Of a stretch of DNA of 64,000 nucleotides, positions 24,682 to 36,880 are shown one piece after another (position 1 is the stretch's first letter; each line of letters opens with the position of its first letter). The position numbers and the translations under genes were made by a program. Origin of the DNA: Hydractinia symbiolongicarpus (lineage: Eukaryota; Cnidaria; Hydrozoa; Anthoathecata; Hydractiniidae); assembly GCF_029227915.1 (NCBI RefSeq), contig NC_079876.1, positions 33,339,828 through 33,403,827 on the forward strand. Reading direction: 5' to 3'. Under the pieces are notes generated by a model. It was not told where the DNA came from and ran no database searches. It was given only the letters and a program-made list of their open reading frames with translations.

Positions 24682-27600
24682 CATTTTTGAAAACTACAAG
24701 TCTCATGCGTTTTAGTGGTGAAAAAATAATTTAAAAAATCGTTCGGGAAATGAGTTTACTCACAGGGTACTTTCTTTGTATACATTTGACTATACGGGCC
24801 AAGCCCGGGATTTACGGGAAATCGCGGGTTTTCGTTTGCCGGCGATTAAACTTCTTTCATTAACCGTCTCATCAAAAATGAAAACATTTTTGAAAACTAC
24901 AAGTCTCATGCGTTTTAGTGGTGAAAAAAAAAATTAAAAAATCGTTCGGGAAATAAGTTTACTCCCTGGGTACTTTCTTTGTATACATTCGACTATACGG
25001 GCCAAGCCCGGGATTTACGGGAAATCGCGGGATTTCGTTTGCCGGCGATTAAACCTCTTTCATTAAGAGTCTCATCAGAAATGAAAACATTTTTGAAAAC
25101 TACAAGTCTCATGCGTTTTAGTGGTGAAAAAATAATTTAAAAAATCGTTCGGGAAATGAGTTTACTCCCTGGGTACTTTCTTTGTATACTTTTGACTATG
25201 CGGGCCAAGCCGGGATTTACGGGAAATCGCGGGTTTTCGTTTGCCGGCGATTAAACTTCTTTTATTCAGCGTTTCATCAAAAATGAAAACATTTTTAAAA
25301 ACTACAAGTCTTATACGTTTTAGTGGTGAAAAAATAATTTAAAAAATCGTTCTGGAAATGAGTTTACTCACAGGGTACTTTCTTTGTATACATTCGACTA
25401 TACGGGCCAAGCCCGGGATTTACGGGAAATCGCGGGTTTTCGTTTTCCGGCGATTAAACCTCTTTCATTAAGCGTCTCATCAAAAATGAAAACATTTTTG
25501 AAAACTACAAGTCTCATGCGTTTTAGTGGTGAAAAAATAATTTAAAAAATCGTTCGGGAAATGAGTTTACTCCCTGGGTACTTTCTTTGTATACTTTTGA
25601 CTATGCGGGCCAAGCCGGGATTTACGGGAAATCGCGGGTTTTCGTTTGCCGGCGATTAAACTTCTTTTATTCAGCGTTTCATCAAAAATGAAAACATTTT
25701 TAAAAACTACAAGTCTTATACGTTTTAGTGGTGAAAAAATAATTTAAAAAATCGTTCTGGAAATGAGTTAACTCACAGGGTACTTTCTTTGTATACATTC
25801 GACTATACGGGACAAGCCCGGGATTTACGGGAAATCGCGGGTTTTCGTTTTCCGGCGATTAAACCTCTTTCATTAAGCGTCTCATCAAAAATGAAAACAT
25901 TTTTGAAAACTACAAGTCTCATGCGTTTTAGTGGTGAAAAAAAAATTTAAAAAATCGTTCGGGAAATGAGTTTACTCCCTGGGTACTTTCTTTGTATACA
26001 TTCGACTATACGGGCCAAGCCCCGGATTTACGGGAAAACGCGGGATTATGTTTGCCGGCGATTAAACCTCTTTCATTAAGCGTCTCATCAAAAATGAAAA
26101 CATTTTTGAAAACTACAAGTCTCATGCGTTTTAGTGGTGAAAAAATAATTTAAAAAATCGTTCGGGAAATGAGTTTACTCCCTGGGTACTTTCTTTGTAT
26201 ACTTTTGACTATGCAGGCCAAGCCGGGATTAACGGGAAATCGCGGGTTCTCGTTTGCCGGCGATTAAACTTCTTTTATTCAGCGTCTCATCAAAAATGAA
26301 AACATTTTTGAAAACTACAAGTCTCATGCGTTTTAGTGGTGAAAAGATAATTTAAAAAATCGTTTTGGAAATGAGTTTACTCACAGGGTACTTTCTTTGT
26401 ATACATTCGACTATACGGGCCAAGCCCGGGATTTACGGAAATCGCGGGTTTTCGTTTGTTGGCGATTAAACCACTTTCATTAAGCGTCTTATCAAAAATG
26501 AAAACATTTCTGAAAACTACAAGCCTCATGCGTTTTAGTGGTGAAAAAATAATTTAAAAAATCGTTCGGGAAATGAGTTTACTCACAGGGTACTTTCTTT
26601 GTATACATTTGACTATACGGGCCAAGCCCGGGATTTACGGGAAATCGCGGGTTTTCCTTTGCCGGCGATTAAACTTCTTTCATTAACCGTCTCATCAAAA
26701 ATGAAAACATTTTTGAAAACTACAAGTCTCATGCGTTTTAGTGGTGAAAAAAAAATTAAAAAATCGTTCGGGAAATAAGTTTACTCCCTGGGTACTTTCT
26801 TTGTATACATTCGACTATACGGGCCAAGCCCGAGATTTACGGGAAATCGCGGGATTTCGTTTGCCGGCGATTGAACCTCTTTCATTAAGAGTCTCATCAA
26901 AAATGAAAACATTTTTGAAAACTACAAGTCTCATGCGTTTTAGTGGTGAAAAAATAATTTAAAAAATCGTTCGGGAAATGAGTTTACTCCCTGGGTACTT
27001 TCTTTGTATACTTTTGACTATGCGGGCCAAGCCGGGATTTACGGGAAATCGCGGGTTTTCGTTTGCCGGCGATTAAACTTCTTTTATTCAGCGTTTCATC
27101 AAAAATGAAAACATTTTTAAAAACTACAAGTTTTATACGTTTTAGTGGTGAAAAAATAATTTAAAAAATCGTTCTGGAAATGAGTTTACTCACAGGGTAC
27201 TTTCTTTAAATACATTCGACTATACGGGCCAAGCCCGGGATTTACGGGAAATCGCGGGTTTTCGTTTTCCGGCGATTAAACCTCTTTCATTAAGCGTCTC
27301 ATCAAAAATGAAAACATTTTTGAAAACTACAAGTCTCATGCGTTTTAGTGGTGAAAAAAAAATTTAAAAAATCGTTCGGGAAATTAGTTTACTCCCTGGG
27401 TACTTTCTTTGTATACTTTTGACTATACGGGCCGAGTCAGGGATTTACGGGAAATCGCGGATTTTTGTTTGCCGGCGATTAAACTTCTTTTATTCAGCGT
27501 CCCATCAAATATGAAAATATTTTTAAGAACTACAAGTCTCATGCGTTTAGTGGTAAAAAAATAATATAAAAAATCGTTCGGGAAATGGGTTTACTCCCTG

Positions 27601-28070
27601 GGTACTTTCTTTGTATACTTTTGACTATACGGGTCGAGTCCGGGGTTTACGGGAAATGGCGGGTTTTCGTTTGCCGGCGATTAAACTTCTTTTATTCAGC
27701 GTCTCATCAAAAATGAAAACATTTTTGAAAAGTACAAGTCTCATGCGTTTTAGTGGTGAAAAGATAATTTAAAAAATCGTTTTGGAAATGAGTTTACTCA
27801 GAGGGTACTTTCTTTGTATACATTCGACTATACGGGCCAAGCCCGGGATTTACGGGAAATCGCTGGTTTTCGTGTGCTGGCGATTAAACCACTTTCATTA
27901 AGCGTGTTATCAAAATGAAAAAATTTCTGAAAACTACAAGTCTCATGCGATTTAGTGGTGAAAAAATAATTTAAAAAATCGTTCGGGAAATGAGTTTACT
28001 CACAGGGTACTTTCTTTGTATACATTTGACTATACGGGCCAAGCCCGGGATTTACGGGAAATCGCGGGTT
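24682..28070 (-). repeat. Block 2 left part: 9-monomer (1,822 bp) and dimer (405 bp) HORs
   Basis: The rare CATTAAGAGTCTCATC at 25,061 recurs at 26,883 (offset 1,822), with matching flanks including CTATGCGGGCCAAGCCGGG. That marker also repeats at 25,196 and 25,601 (dimer, 405 bp), and a variant lies near 26,206. At the right end, 27,370-27,700 holds the ATATAAAAAATCG / CCCATCAAATATG subfamily, which has a long-range copy 4,465 bp on (near 31,830-32,160). Confidence 0.83.
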
Positions 28071-28775
28071 TTCGTTTGCCGGCAATTAAACTTCTTTCAA
28101 TAACCGTTTCATCAAAAATGAAAACATTTTTGAAAACTACAAGTCTCATGCGTTTTAGTGGTGAAAAAAAAAAATTAAAAAATCGTTCAAGAAATAAGTT
28201 TACTCCCTGGGTACTTTCTTTGTATACATTCGACTATACGGGCCAAGCCCGGGATTTACGGGAAATCGCGGGATTTCGTTTGCCGGCGATTAAACCTCTT
28301 TCATTAAGCGTCTCATCAAAAATGAAAACATTTTTGAAAACTACAAGTCTCATGCGTTTTAGTGGTGAAAAAATAATTGAAAAAATCGTTCGGGAAATGA
28401 GTTTACTCCCTGGGTACTTTCTTTGTATACATTCGACTATACGGGCCAAGCCCGGGATTTACAGGAAGTAGCAGGATTTCGTTTGCCGGCAATTAAACCT
28501 CTTTCATTAAGCGTCTCATCAAAAATGAAAACATTTTTGAAAAATACAAGTCTCATGCGTTGTAGTGGTGAAAAAATAATTTAAAAAATCGTTCGGAAAA
28601 TGAGTTTACTCCCTGGGTACTTTCTTTGTATACTTTTGACTATACGGGCCGAGTCCGGGGTTTACGGGAAATGGCGGGTTTTCGTTTGCCGGCGATTAAA
28701 CTTCTTTTATTCAGCGTCTCATCAAAAATGAAAACATTTTTGAAAACTACAAGTCTCATGCGTTTTAGTGGTGAA
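28070..28775 (-). repeat. ~700-bp cassette, copy 1 of 4
   Basis: The cassette is about 3.5 monomers, marked by AATAATTGAAAAAATCG (a T-to-G change against AATTTAAAAAATCG) and by GCGTTGTAGTGGTG (GTTGTAG at 28,559). It recurs near 29,097-29,790, 32,535-33,240 and, in part, 35,575-36,080. GTTGTAG lies at 29,574, 33,024 and 35,865 there, giving offsets of 1,015, 3,450 and 2,841 bp. One monomer here is 204 bp because of an extra A in the A-run near 28,168. Confidence 0.85.
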
Positions 28776-29089
28776 AATATAATTTAAAAAATCGTTCGTG
28801 AAATGAGTTTACTCCCTGGGTACTTTCTTTGTATACTTTTGACTATACGGGGAGAGTCCGGGATTTACGGGAAGTCGCAGGTTTTCGTTTGCCGGCGATT
28901 AAACTTCTTTTATTCAGCGTCTCATCAAAAATGAAAACATTTTAAAAAACTACAAGTCTCATGGGCTTTAGTGGTGAAATAATAATTTAAAAAATCGTTC
29001 GGGAAATGAGTTTACACCCTGGGGACTTTCTTTGTATACTTTTGACTATACGGGCCGAGTCTGGGATTTACGGGAAATCGCAGGTTTTC

Positions 29090-29795
29090 GTTTGCCGGCA
29101 ATTAAACTTCTTTCAATAACCGTTTCATCAAAAATGAAAACATTTTTGAAAACTACAAGTCTCATGCGTTTTAGTGGTGAAAAAAAAAATTAAAAAATCG
29201 TTCGGGAAATAAGTTTACTCCATGGGTACTTTCTTTGTATACATTCGACTATACGGGCCAAGCCCGGGATTTACGGGAAATCGCGGGATTTCGTTTGCCG
29301 GCGATTAAACCTCTTTCATTAAGCGTCTCATCAAAAATGAAAACATTTTTGAAAACTACAAGTCTCATGCGTTTTAGTGGTGAAAAAATAATTGAAAAAA
29401 TCGTTCGGGAAATGAGTTTACTCCCTGGGTAATTTCTTTGTATACATTCGACTATACGGGCCAAGCCCGGGATTTACGGGAAATCGCAGGATTTCGTTTG
29501 CCGGCGATTAAACCTCTTTCATTAAGCGTCTCATCAAAAATGAAAACATTTTTGAAAAATACAAGTCTCATGCGTTGTAGTGGTGAAAAAATAATTTAAA
29601 AAATCGTTCGGAAAATGAGTTTACTCCCTGGGTACTTTCTTTGTATACTTTTGACTATACGGGCCGAGTCCGGGGTTTACGGGAAATGGCGGGTTTTCGT
29701 TCGCCGGCGATTAAACTTCTTTTATTCAGCGTCTCATCAAAAATGCAAACATTTTTGAAAACTACAAGTCTCATGCGTTTTAGTGGTGAAAAAAT
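29090..29795 (-). repeat. ~700-bp cassette, copy 2 of 4
   Basis: This repeats 28,070-28,775 at an offset of 1,015-1,016 bp (a five-monomer HOR). Both copies share GGCAATTAAAC with TTTCAATAACCG, the AATTGAAAAAATC change and GAAAAATACAAGTC. The match ends near 29,790, where GTGAAAAAATATTTT replaces GTGAAAATATAATTT. Confidence 0.85.
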
Positions 29796-31830
29796 ATTTT
29801 AAAAAATCGTTCGGTAAATGAGTTTACACCCTGGGTACTTTCTTTGTGTACTTTTGACTATACGGGCCGAGTCCGGGATTTACGGGAAATCGCAGGTTTT
29901 CGTTTGCCGGCGATTAAACTTCTTTTATTCGGCGTCTCATCAAAAATGAAAACATTTTTGAAAACTACAAGTCTCATGCGTTTTAGTGGTGAAAAAATAA
30001 TTTAAAAAATCGTTCGGGAAATGAGTTTACTCCCTGGGTACTTTCTTTGTATACTTTTGACTATACGGGCCGAGTCCGGGGATTACGGGAAATGGCGGGT
30101 TTTCGTTTGCCGGCGATTAAACTTCTTTTATTTAGCGTCTCATCAAAAATGAAAACATTTTTAAAAACTACAAGTCTCATGGGCTTTAGTGGTGAAATAA
30201 TAATTTAAAAAATCGTTCGGGAAATGAGTTTACATCCTGGGTACTTTCTTTGTATACTTTTGGCTATACGGGCCGAGTCCGGGATTTACGGGAAATCGCA
30301 AGTTTTCGTTTGCCGGCGATTAAACTTCTTTCATTCAGCGTCTTATCAAAAATGAAAACATTTTTGAAAACTACAAGTCTCATGCGTTTTAGTGGTGAAA
30401 ATATAATTTAAAAAATCGTTCGGGAAATGAGTTTACTCCCTGGGTACTTTCTTTGTATACTTTTGACTATACGGGCCGAGTCCGGGATTTACGGGAAGTC
30501 GCAGGTTTTCGTTTGCCGGCGATTAAACTTCTTTTATTCAGCGTCTCATCAAAAATGAAAACATTTTAAAAAACTACAAGTCTCATGGGTTTTACTGGTG
30601 AAATAATAATTTAAAAAATCGTTCGGGAAATGAGTTTACACCCTGGGTACTTTCTTTGTATACTTTTGACTATACGGGCCGAGTCCGGGATTTACGGGAA
30701 ATCGCAGGTTTTCGTTTCCCGGCAATTAAACCACTTTCATTAAGCGTCTCATCAAAAATGAAAACATTTCTGAAAACTACAAGTCTCATGCGTTTTAGTG
30801 GTGAAAAAATAATTTAAAAAATCGTTTTGGAAATGAGTTTACTCACAGGGTACTTTCTTTGTATACATTCGACTATACGGGCCAAGTCCGGGATTTACGG
30901 GAAATTGCGGGTTTTCGTTTGCCGGCGATTAAACCACTTTCATTAAGCGTCTCATCAAAAATGAAAACATTTCTGAAAACTACAAGTCTCATGGGCTTTA
31001 GTGGTGAAATAATAATTTAAAAAATCGTTCGGGAAATGAGTTTACACCCTGGGTACTTTCTTTGTATACTTTTGACTATACGGGCCGAGTCCGGGATTTA
31101 CGGGAAATCGCAGGTTTTCGTTTCCCGGCGATTAAACTTCTTTCATTCAGCGTCTCATCAAAAATAAAAATATTTTTGAAAACTACAAGTCTCATGCGTT
31201 TTAGTGGTGAAAAAATAATTTAAAAAATCGTTTTGGAAATGAGTTTACTCACAGGGTACTTTCTTTGTATACATTCGACTATACGGGCCAAGCCCGGGAT
31301 TTACGGGAAATCGCGGGTTTTCGTTTGCCGGCGATTAAACCACTTTCATTAAGCGTCTCATCAAAAATGAAAACATTTCTGAAAACTACAAGTCTCAGGC
31401 GTTTTAGTGGTGAAAAAATAATTTAAAAAATCGTTTTGGAAATGAGTTTACTCACAGGGTACTTTCTTTGTATACATTCGACTATACGGGCCAAGCCAGG
31501 GATTTACGGGAAATCGCGGGTTTTCGTTTGCCGGCGATTAAACCACTTTCATTAGGCGTCTCATCAAAAATGAAAACATTTGTGAAAACTACAAGTCTCA
31601 TGCGTTTTAGTGGTGAAAAAATAATTTAAAAAATCGTTCGGGAAATGAGTTTACTACCTGGGTACTTTCTTTGTATACTTTTGACTATACGGGCCGAGTC
31701 CGGGATTTACGGGAAATCGCATGTTTTCGTTTGCCGGCGATTAAACTTCTTTTATTCAGCGTCTCATCAAAAATGAAAACATTTTTGAAAACTACAAGTC
31801 TCATGCGTTTTAGTGGTGAAAAAAAAATTT
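29796..31830 (-). repeat. Mixed monomers, no simple HOR found
   Basis: About ten minus-oriented monomers. They alternate between the GGGCTTTAGTGGTG form with AATAATAATTT and an A/T tract of TATAATTT or AATAATTT, and then a run of CATTTCTGAAAAC / CCACTTTCATTAAG forms (30,730-31,600). Adjacent copies within the CCACTTTCATTAAG run look alike (near 30,730, 30,930, 31,340 and 31,540), but I could not define a longer period with confidence. Confidence 0.75.
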
Positions 31831-33790
31831 AAAAAATCGTTCGGGAAATGAGTTTACTCCCTGGGTACTTTCTTTGTATACTTTTGACTATACGGGCCGA
31901 GTCAGGGATTTACGGGAAATCGCGGATTTTTGTTTGCCGGCGATTAAACTTCTTTTATTCAGCGTCCCATCAAATATGAAAATATTTTTAAAAACTACAA
32001 GTCTCATGCGTTTAGTGGTAAAAAAATAATATAAAAAATCGTTCGGGAAATGGGTTTACTCCCTGGGTACTTTCTTTGTATACTTTTGACTATACGGGTC
32101 GAGTCCGGGGTTTACGGGAAATGGCGGGTTTTCGTTTGCCGGCGATTAAACTTCTTTTATTCAGCGTCTCATCAAAAATGAAAACATTTCTGAAAACTAC
32201 AAGTCTCATGCGTTTAAGTGGTGAAAAAATAATTTAAAAAATCGTTCGGGAAATGAGTTTACTCACAAGGTACTTTCTTTGTATACATTTGACTATACGG
32301 GCCAAGCCCGGGATTTACGGGAAATCGCGGGTTTTCGTTTGCCGGCAATTAAACTTCTTTCATTAACCGTCTCATCAAAAATGAAAACATTTTTGAAAAC
32401 TAAAAGTCTCATGCGTTTTAGTGGTGAAAAAAAAAATTAAAAAATCGTTCGGGAAATGAGTTTACTCACAGGGTACTTTCTTTTTATACATTTGACTATA
32501 CGGGCCAAGCCCGGGATTTACGGGAAATCGCGGGTTTTCGTTTGCCGGCAATTAAACTTCTTTCATTAACCGTCTCATCAAAAATGAAAACATTTTTGAA
32601 AACTACAAGTCTCATGCGTTTTAGTGGTGAAAAAAAAAATTAAAAAATCGTTCGGGAAATAAGTTTACTCCCTGGGTACTTTCTTTGTATACATTCGACT
32701 ATACGGGCCAAGCCCGGGATTTACGGGAAATCGCGGGATTTCGTTTGCCGGCGATTAAACCTCTTTCATTAAGCGTCTCATCAAAAATGAAAACATTTTT
32801 GAAAACTACAAGTCTCATGCGTTTTAGTGGTGAAAAAATAATTGAAAAAATCAATCGGGAAATGAGTTTACTCCCTGGGTACTTTCTTTGTATACATTCG
32901 ACTATACGGGCCAAGCCCGGGATTTACGGGAAATCGCGGGATTTCGTTTGCCGGCGATTAAACCTCTTTCATTAAGCGTCTCATCAAAAATGAAAACATT
33001 TTTGAAAACTACAAGTCTCATGCGTTGTAGTGGTGAAAAAATATTTTAAAAAATCGTTCGGAAAATGAGTTTACTCCCTGGGTACTTTCTTTGTATACTT
33101 TTGACTATACGGGCCGAGTCCGGGGTTTACGGGAAATGGCGGGTTTTCGTTTGCCGGCGATTAAACTTCTTTTATTCAGCGTCTCATCAAAAATGAAAAC
33201 ATTTTTGAAAACTACAAGTCTCATGCGTTTTAGTGGTGAAAAAATATTTTAAAAAATCGTTCGGGAAATGAGTTTACACCCTGGGTACTTTCTTTGTGTA
33301 CTTTTGACTATACGGGCCGAGTCCAGGATTTACGGGAAATCACAGGTTTTCGTTTGCCGGCGATTAAACTTCTTTTATTCGGCGTCTCATCAAAAATGAA
33401 AACATTTTTGAAAACTACAAGTCTCATGCGTTTTAGTGGTGAAATAATAATTTAAAAAATCGTTCGGGAAATGAGTTTACATCCTGGGTACTTTCTGTGT
33501 ATACTTTTGACTATACGGGCCGAGTCCGGGGTTTACGGGAAATGGCGGGTTTTCGTTTGCCGGCGATTAAACTTCTTTTATTCAGCGTCTCATCAAAAAT
33601 GAAAACATTTTTGAAAACTACCAGTCTCATGCGTTTTAGTGGTGAAAAAATATTTTAAAAAATCGTTCGGGAAATGAGTTTACACCCTGGGTACTTTCTT
33701 TGTGTACTTTTGACTATACGGGCCGAGTCCTGGATTTACGGGAAATCACAGGTTTTCGTTTGCCGGCGATTAAACTTCTTTTATTCGGCG
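31831..33790 (-). repeat. Long-range copy of 27,366 onward (offset 4,465 bp) with cassette copy 3
   Basis: GAGTCAGGG at 31,899 matches 27,434, and GGGTTTACTCCC near 32,052 matches 27,587, both 4,465 bp apart (22 monomers). The cassette at 32,535-33,240 has the same offset from 28,070. Between them, 32,200-32,530 differs by the loss of one monomer type and the gain of a near-tandem copy with the long A-run, so the total offset is unchanged. Confidence 0.82.
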
Positions 33791-35400
33791 TCTCATCAAA
33801 AATGAAAACATTTTTAAAAACTACAAGTCTCATGGGCTTTAGTGGTGAAATAATAATTTAAAAAATCGTTCGGGAAATGAGTTTACATCCTGGGTACTTT
33901 CTTTGTATACTTTTGACTATACGGGCCGAGTCCGGGATTTACGGGAAATCGCAGGTTTTCGTTTGCCGGCGATTAAACTTCTTTCATTCAGCGTCTCATC
34001 AAAAATGAAAACATTTTTGAAAACTACAAGTCTCATGCGTTTTAGTGGTGAAAATATAATTTAAAAAATCGTTCGGGAAATGAGTTTACTCCCTGGGTAC
34101 TTTCTTTGTATACTTTTGACTATACGGGCCGAGTCCGGGATTTACGGGAAGTCGCAGGTTTTCGTTTGCCGGCGATTAAACTTCTTTTATCCAGCGTCTC
34201 ATCAAAAATGAAAACATTTTTAAAAACTACAAGTCTCATGGGCTTTAGTGGTGAAATAATAATTTAAAAAATCGTTCGGGAAATGAGTTTACACCCTGGG
34301 TACTTTCTTTGTATACTTTTTGCCTATACGGGCCGAGTCCGGGTTTACGGGAAATCGCAGGTTTTCGTTTCCCGGCGATTAAACTTTTTTCATTCAGCGT
34401 CTCATCAAAAATAAAAACATTTTTGAAAACTACAAGTCTCATGCGTTTTAGTGGTGAAAAAATAATTTAAAAAATCGTTTTGGAAATGAGTTTACTCACA
34501 GGGTACTTTCTTTGTATACATTCGACTATACGGGCCAAGCCCGGGATTTACGGGAAATCGCGTGTTTTCGTTTGCCGGCGATTAAACTTCTTTTATTCAG
34601 CGTCTCATCAAAAATGAAAACATTTTTAAAAACTACAAGTCTCATGGGCTTTAGTGGTGAAATAATAATTTAAAAAATCGTTCGGGAAATGAGTTTACAT
34701 CCTGGGTACTTTCTTTGTATACTTTTGACTATACGGGCCGAGTCCGGGATTTACGGGAAATCGCAGGTTTTCGTTTGCCGGCGATTAAACTTCTTTCATT
34801 CAGCGTCTCATCAAAAATGAAAACATTTTTGAAAACTACAAGTCTCATGCGTTTTAGTGGTGAAAATATAATTTAAAAAATCGTTCGGGAAATGAAATTA
34901 CTCCCTGGGTACTTTCTTTGTATACTTTTGACTATACGGGCCGAGTCCGGGATTTACGGGAAGTCGCAGGTTTTCGTTTGCCGGCGATTAAACTTCTTTT
35001 ATTCAGCGTCTCATCAAAAATGAAAACATTTTTAAAAACTACAAGTCTCATGGGCTTTAGTGGTGAAATAATAATTTAAAAAATCGTTCGGGAAATGAGT
35101 TTACACCCTGGGTACTTTCTTTGTATACTTTTGCCTATACGGGCCGAGTCCGGGTTTACGGGAAATCGCAGGTTTTCGTTTCCCGGCGATTAAACTTCTT
35201 TCATTCAGCGTCTCATCAAAAATAAAAACATTTTTGAAAACTACAAGTCTCATGCGTTTTAGTGGTGAAAAAATAATTTAAAAAATCGTTTTGGAAATGA
35301 GTTTACTCACAGGGTACTTTCTTTGTATACATTCGACTATACGGGCCAAGCCCGGGATTTACGGGAAATCGCGGGTTTTCGTTTGCCGGCGATTAAACCA
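33791..35400 (-). repeat. Four-monomer HOR, 812-bp period
   Basis: TTTACATCC at 33,882 recurs at 34,694, and the rare TTTGCCTATACGG near 34,318 recurs near 35,130, with matching flanks between. Marker forms are GGGCTTTAGTGGTG, GTGAAAATATAATTT with GGAAGTCGCAGG, and CATCAAAAATAAAAAC. A third, partial copy lies at about 36,440-36,880 (TTTACATCC at 36,520). Confidence 0.83.
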
Positions 35401-36880
35401 CTTTCATTAAGCGTCTCATCAAAAATGAAAACATTTCTGAAAATAACAAGTCTCATGCGTTTTAGTGGTGAAAAAATGATTTAAAAAATCGTTCGGGAAA
35501 TGAGTTTACTCCCTGGGTACTTTCTTTGTATACTTTTGACTATACGGGCCGAGTCCGGGATTTACGGGAAATCGCGGGTTTTCGTTTACCGGCGATTAAA
35601 CCTCTTTCATTAAGCGTCTCATCAAAAATGAAAACATTTTTGAAAACTACAAGTCTCATGCGTTTTAGTGGTGAAAAAATAATTGAAAAAATCAATCGGG
35701 AAATGAGTTTACTCCCTGGGTACTTTCTTTGTATACATTCGACTATACGGGCCAAGCCCGGGATTTACGGGAAATCGCGGGATTTCGTTTGCCGGCGATT
35801 AAACCTCTTTCATTAAGCGTCTCATCAAAAATGAAAACATTTTTGAAAACTACAAGTCTCATGCGTTGTAGTGGTGAAAAAATAATTTAAAAAATCGTTC
35901 GGAAAATGAGTTTACTCCCTGGGTACTTTCTTTGTATACTTTTGACTATACGGGCCGAGTCCGGGGTTTACGGGAAATGGCGGGTTTTCGTTTGCCGGCG
36001 ATTAAACTTCTTTTATTCAGCGTCTCATCAAAAATGAAAACATTTTTGAAAACTACAAGTCTCATGCGTTTTAGTGGTGAAAAAATATTTTAAAAAATCG
36101 TTCGGGAAATGAGTTTACACCCTGGGTACTTTCTTTGTGTACTTTTGACTATACGGGCCGAGTCCAGGATTTACGGGAAATCACAGGTTTTCGTTTGCCG
36201 GCGATTAAACTTCTTTTATTCGGCGTCTCATCAAAAATGAAAACATTTTTGAAAACTACAAGTCTCATGCGTTTTAGTGGTGAAAAAATAATTTAAAAAA
36301 TCGTTCGGGAAATGAGTTTACTCCTTGGGTACTTTCTTTGTATACTTTTGACTATGCGGGCCGAGTCCGGGGTTTACGGGAAATGGCGGGTTTTCGTTTG
36401 CCGGCGATTAAACTTCTTTTATTCAGCGTCTCATCAAAAATGAAAACATTTTTAAAAACTACAAGTCTCATGGGCTTTAGTGGTGAAATAATAATTTAAA
36501 AAATCGTTCGGGAAATGAGTTTACATCCTGGGTACTTTCTTTGTATACTTTTGACTATACGGGCCGAGTCCGGGATTTACGGGAAATCGCAGGTTTTCGT
36601 TTGCCGGCGATTAAACTTCTTTCATTCAGCGTCTCATCAAAAATGAAAACATTTTTGAAAACTACAAGTCTCATGCGTTTTAGTGGTGAAAATATAATTT
36701 AAAAAATCGTTCGGAAATGAGTTTACTCCCTGGGTACTTTCTTTGTATACTTTTGACTATACGGGCCGAGTCCGGGATTTACGGGAAGTCGCAGGTTTTC
36801 GTTTGCCGGCGATTAAACTTCTTTTATTCAGCGTCTCATCAAAAATGAAAACATTTTTAAAAACTACAAGTCTCATGGGC
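35401..36880 (-). repeat. 14-monomer offset copy (2,841 bp) of 32,700-33,410
   Basis: GTTGTAG at 35,865 matches 33,024. The following GTGTACTTTTGAC with GAGTCCAGGATTT and AAATCACAGG near 36,140-36,185 matches 33,297-33,345. The match ends near 36,262, where GTGAAAAAATAATTT replaces GTGAAATAATAATTT. The stretch 36,440-36,880 is the partial third copy of the four-monomer unit to its left. Confidence 0.82.

Noticed and set aside
24541-24860. A palindrome at the first orientation switch like that at the second
   Set aside because: The flanks do not mirror each other: the left is the CCCGGACTCGG type, and the right is the CTGTGAG / GGGCTTGG type with different A/T tracts.
28016-28471. 151-codon open frame as a protein gene
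   Set aside because: It is a repetition of the monomer frame, starts at TTG, and depends on one extra A and one lost stop. Other copies of the same repeat are stopped within about 65 codons.
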